A stretch of 36,562 nt of DNA, from the NCBI GenBank assembly GCA_019649035.1, contig BMAT01000732.1, forward strand, positions 231,920 through 268,481. Direction: 5' to 3'. Both the position numbers and the translations under genes were made by a program. Shown piece after piece: positions 34,296 through 36,562 of this stretch (the stretch's first letter is position 1; each line of letters starts with the position of its first letter). Under the pieces are notes generated by a model. That model was not told where the DNA came from. It did not search any database and saw only the letters and a list, made by a program, of their open reading frames with translations. Source of the stretch: Elysia marginata. Taxonomy: Eukaryota > Mollusca > Gastropoda > Plakobranchidae.

Positions 34296-36562
34296 GTGAG
34301 TACCTTCTACCTATGAGATAACAGATGAGCTGTTTAAGTTTTTTCTTTTACCTTTAACTTATAACTTTAAGTTGTATAAAGTATTCTATAAGAAAGTCCT
34401 TGCAATAACTCTTGGTCAAAATATTACGATCCCATGATTCATGCTCTTAAAAAGACAGGCCTGTTAAATGATTTGATTGTGCACGTCAGTCGAGTGTCGA
34501 AAAAAGTAACCTTAGCTCTTTGTCTGTTGTTTTATGGTTGCCGCTCTCTTTATAATTTTCACACAGTCTGGAAAGGTGCTGCTTGCTCTTTTCTCAAATG
34601 CCTCTGCAATGCAAAAAGCCATTTGCCTGCCAAATGTATCTTATGGGCTTTTAGCCGAGGGACAAATGGGCGAATCACTCCATACCTTCTGAGCACTTGT
34701 TTTACTTTTAATCTCTCCCTAAAAAAGTCCAGTCATAGGGATATATTCAGTTCAGGATATATAGCCACCTGACTGTATTCCAAGTTAAAGAATATCGGAA
34801 TTAAAAACCTGACGTTAGTCCCACAATTGGCCCAAGCGTAAAAGAAGATGGTCCAGGTTTTTGGGGTATATTTTGCCAGTGGTATCATGAGACTTAACAG
34901 CCTCATTTGAGAGCGATAAGTCCCAGGTGGAAACATGCCAGAGTTCTCTTGTATTGCGTTACCCAAACATCCTGTCTATTGAACCATCGCTCAACTTATG
35001 GTTATGTGAATGTAGAGATTTGGCCCTAGAACTCGGCGGTGGAAAGCAAACGATGTTCGACACGTTCAATTGATGAATGATTTACGTTTGAAGTAGTGGT
35101 GGTGGTAGTAGTAGTAGAAGCTACGTAGTAGTAGCAGAAGCAGCAGCAGTAGTAGTAGTTGTTGTTGATGGAGTAAAAAAGATCGTAAGTTAGCATAAAA
35201 TGTATAATTTGCATTTACTATCTTTAATGGATATATTTCTCCTGTGTCTTTGATTAAATTTATTATGCATTGTTCGTTTTCCAGTTTTTAATGACAAAAA
35301 TGTCAATTAACACATTATGCTCTTTTTTGTTATACACGTAGCCTAATATGATCGCGCACTTTATTTTTTAGTGTCCATGTCTATGACGCACATGGCCTAA
35401 GCATTTTCCTTGTTTCTTTTTCCCTAACTTTTTTTCTATTTTATACCAAGCCAGTAGAAAATCATGTGGGACACGGGTTTGCTGGATGTTATGAAATTGA
35501 CAACATAATTTCGGCCAATTGTGGTTTCCTTCTTTGTGAGCTGATAATAAAAATATGTTGCCGTTCTCTTTTGTCCTGGCTTCCAGATCTCGGTCTGCCG
35601 CCAACAGTTGTTTCCGCTTCAAGCGTGTGTTTTAGCATCTTTTCGCCTTGTTGTGTCGCCCTACATTGTGTATAATTCTGTGGGACTTCTATGGAACGTC
35701 GGTTTTCGCTATCCTTTTCCGTTGCAGGATTGTTTACTTACTAAATCCCTGGACGTTTCCCTACCTACATTGGTTATGATCTATTGTCACCGCTGGGAGA
35801 CCAAGGCGTCCTGGGACTTGAGTCATGGTGGAACCATGCTTTGAATGTGTGACATGAATAACATGGCGACCTTTATCTAAAGGTCTTTTTTTTTCGTCAT
35901 AGCGGCGCTTAATAGCTAAAAACTACTAGATCTAGTACGGTACTTGAGTGAAGATAATAGGGGTAATCTAAGATTATGTACCTGTACGTTTAGATATCTG
36001 GGTGCACTGAACAGATTGTAAAATAAAATGAGATTTAAAGATAAATGAAACAATCTTCTTGGTCAATAGAAGGTATTTTCTTTGGTATATCTTTGGCTGC
36101 TACCGAAGGTAATGGCAACCCCAAAGTTCTTATTGCGATTGATTTTATGCATTTCAACAAGTTAACTTGTTAGGTATGCGCCTTATGTTTGAAACTAAAT
36201 TGGTTTATACGCGTTAATATGTGAAGATTCGTGTATTTTAAAAGACACCATTTTTTGCTAATTGTGCGTACATCAGCCGCTCTATGCTTCGAATAATATT
36301 GCTGTCGCTTGTAGCGGGTTGGAATTGAAATAGGGTTATTATTGGTTAGACTTTCTCTATGCTCCTAAGTTCGAAACAGAGCGTGTACCTACCTCTAAAC
36401 TTGTGCCTACTTCTGTCGTTTTATTTTGCTCTTCACACGACTGGTTAGGTTCTCTCAAGATTCCGTATATTTTTAACAAATTAAATTCATTCTCGAACAA
36501 GCAATATGGCTATCGTTTAACTTTGAGGTGAAGTACCCAATCCCTCCATTTCTCTCTCTCTC
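34296..36562. other. Intron after the Fz exon, no exon recognised
   Basis: The next receptor exon must begin by completing an Arg codon and supply the remaining CRD cysteines; no such sequence is visible. The acceptor-like ccgttgcag at 35718-35726 opens a frame without the expected cysteines. The window ends in a (TC)n tract from 36549. Confidence 0.45.
35094..35167. repeat. Imperfect trinucleotide repeat (GTA/GCA/GTT)n
   Basis: Runs of GGT, GTA, GCA and GTT units with short interruptions. It lies in the intron after the Fz exon. Confidence 0.88.

Noticed and set aside
35727-35844. Candidate next Fz-CRD exon after ccgttgcag
   Set aside because: In the required phase it reads a short frame ending in a stop and lacks the cysteine expected soon after the Arg.
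1-36562. CRISPR arrays, operons or prokaryotic regulatory elements
   Set aside because: Exon-intron structure, SINEs and LINEs show a eukaryotic genome; no spaced identical repeats of CRISPR type occur.

Overview
The window looks like part of an animal nuclear genome. It is AT-rich, coding exons are short and separated by introns with GT/AG ends, there are long (CT)n microsatellites and two assembly gaps, and degraded LINEs and tRNA-derived SINEs are scattered through it. I see no prokaryotic operons. The repeat style and the divergent receptor sequence suggest a lophotrochozoan, most likely a mollusc such as a gastropod. That assignment is inference, because no gene here names the species.

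The only protein-coding gene I can support is a plus-strand receptor gene, seen as six exons between 7942 and 34295. Spliced, they give one uninterrupted frame of 322 whole codons: two immunoglobulin (Ig) domains, a short linker made by a 19-nt microexon, and the first half of a Frizzled-type cysteine-rich domain (Fz-CRD). Ig domains followed directly by an Fz-CRD are the ectodomain of MuSK/ROR receptor tyrosine kinases. Two adjacent Ig domains favour a MuSK-like gene, since ROR usually has one. The signal peptide, any earlier Ig domain, the end of the Fz-CRD, the transmembrane segment and the kinase were not found and are probably outside the window. Intron phases match at every junction (1, 2, 1, 0, 1, 2, then 2).

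Layout: 1-7941 is upstream or intronic sequence with a small TIR-bounded repeat family (640-854, 7261-7551, half copy 7628-7710) and a minus-strand RT/RNase H LINE remnant (about 5.8-6.8 kb). 7942-13780 holds the four Ig exons; their introns contain a degraded SINE, a second minus-strand LINE remnant (10.4-11.1 kb), a 63-bp minisatellite (11.58-11.91 kb) and a 101-nt gap. 13781-33172 is one 19.4-kb intron with two SINE families, a 640-nt gap, and a plus-strand LINE tail interrupted by a SINE with a recognisable target-site duplication. 33173-34295 holds the microexon and the Fz exon. 34296-36562 is intron without a recognisable exon.

The most interesting item is the 19-nt microexon. Neighbouring exons end in phase 1 and begin in phase 2, so they cannot be joined in frame without it (or another exon of length 1 mod 3). 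Skipping it puts a stop 18 codons into the Fz exon, which would remove the Wnt/Fz-type module, and everything downstream of it, from the receptor.
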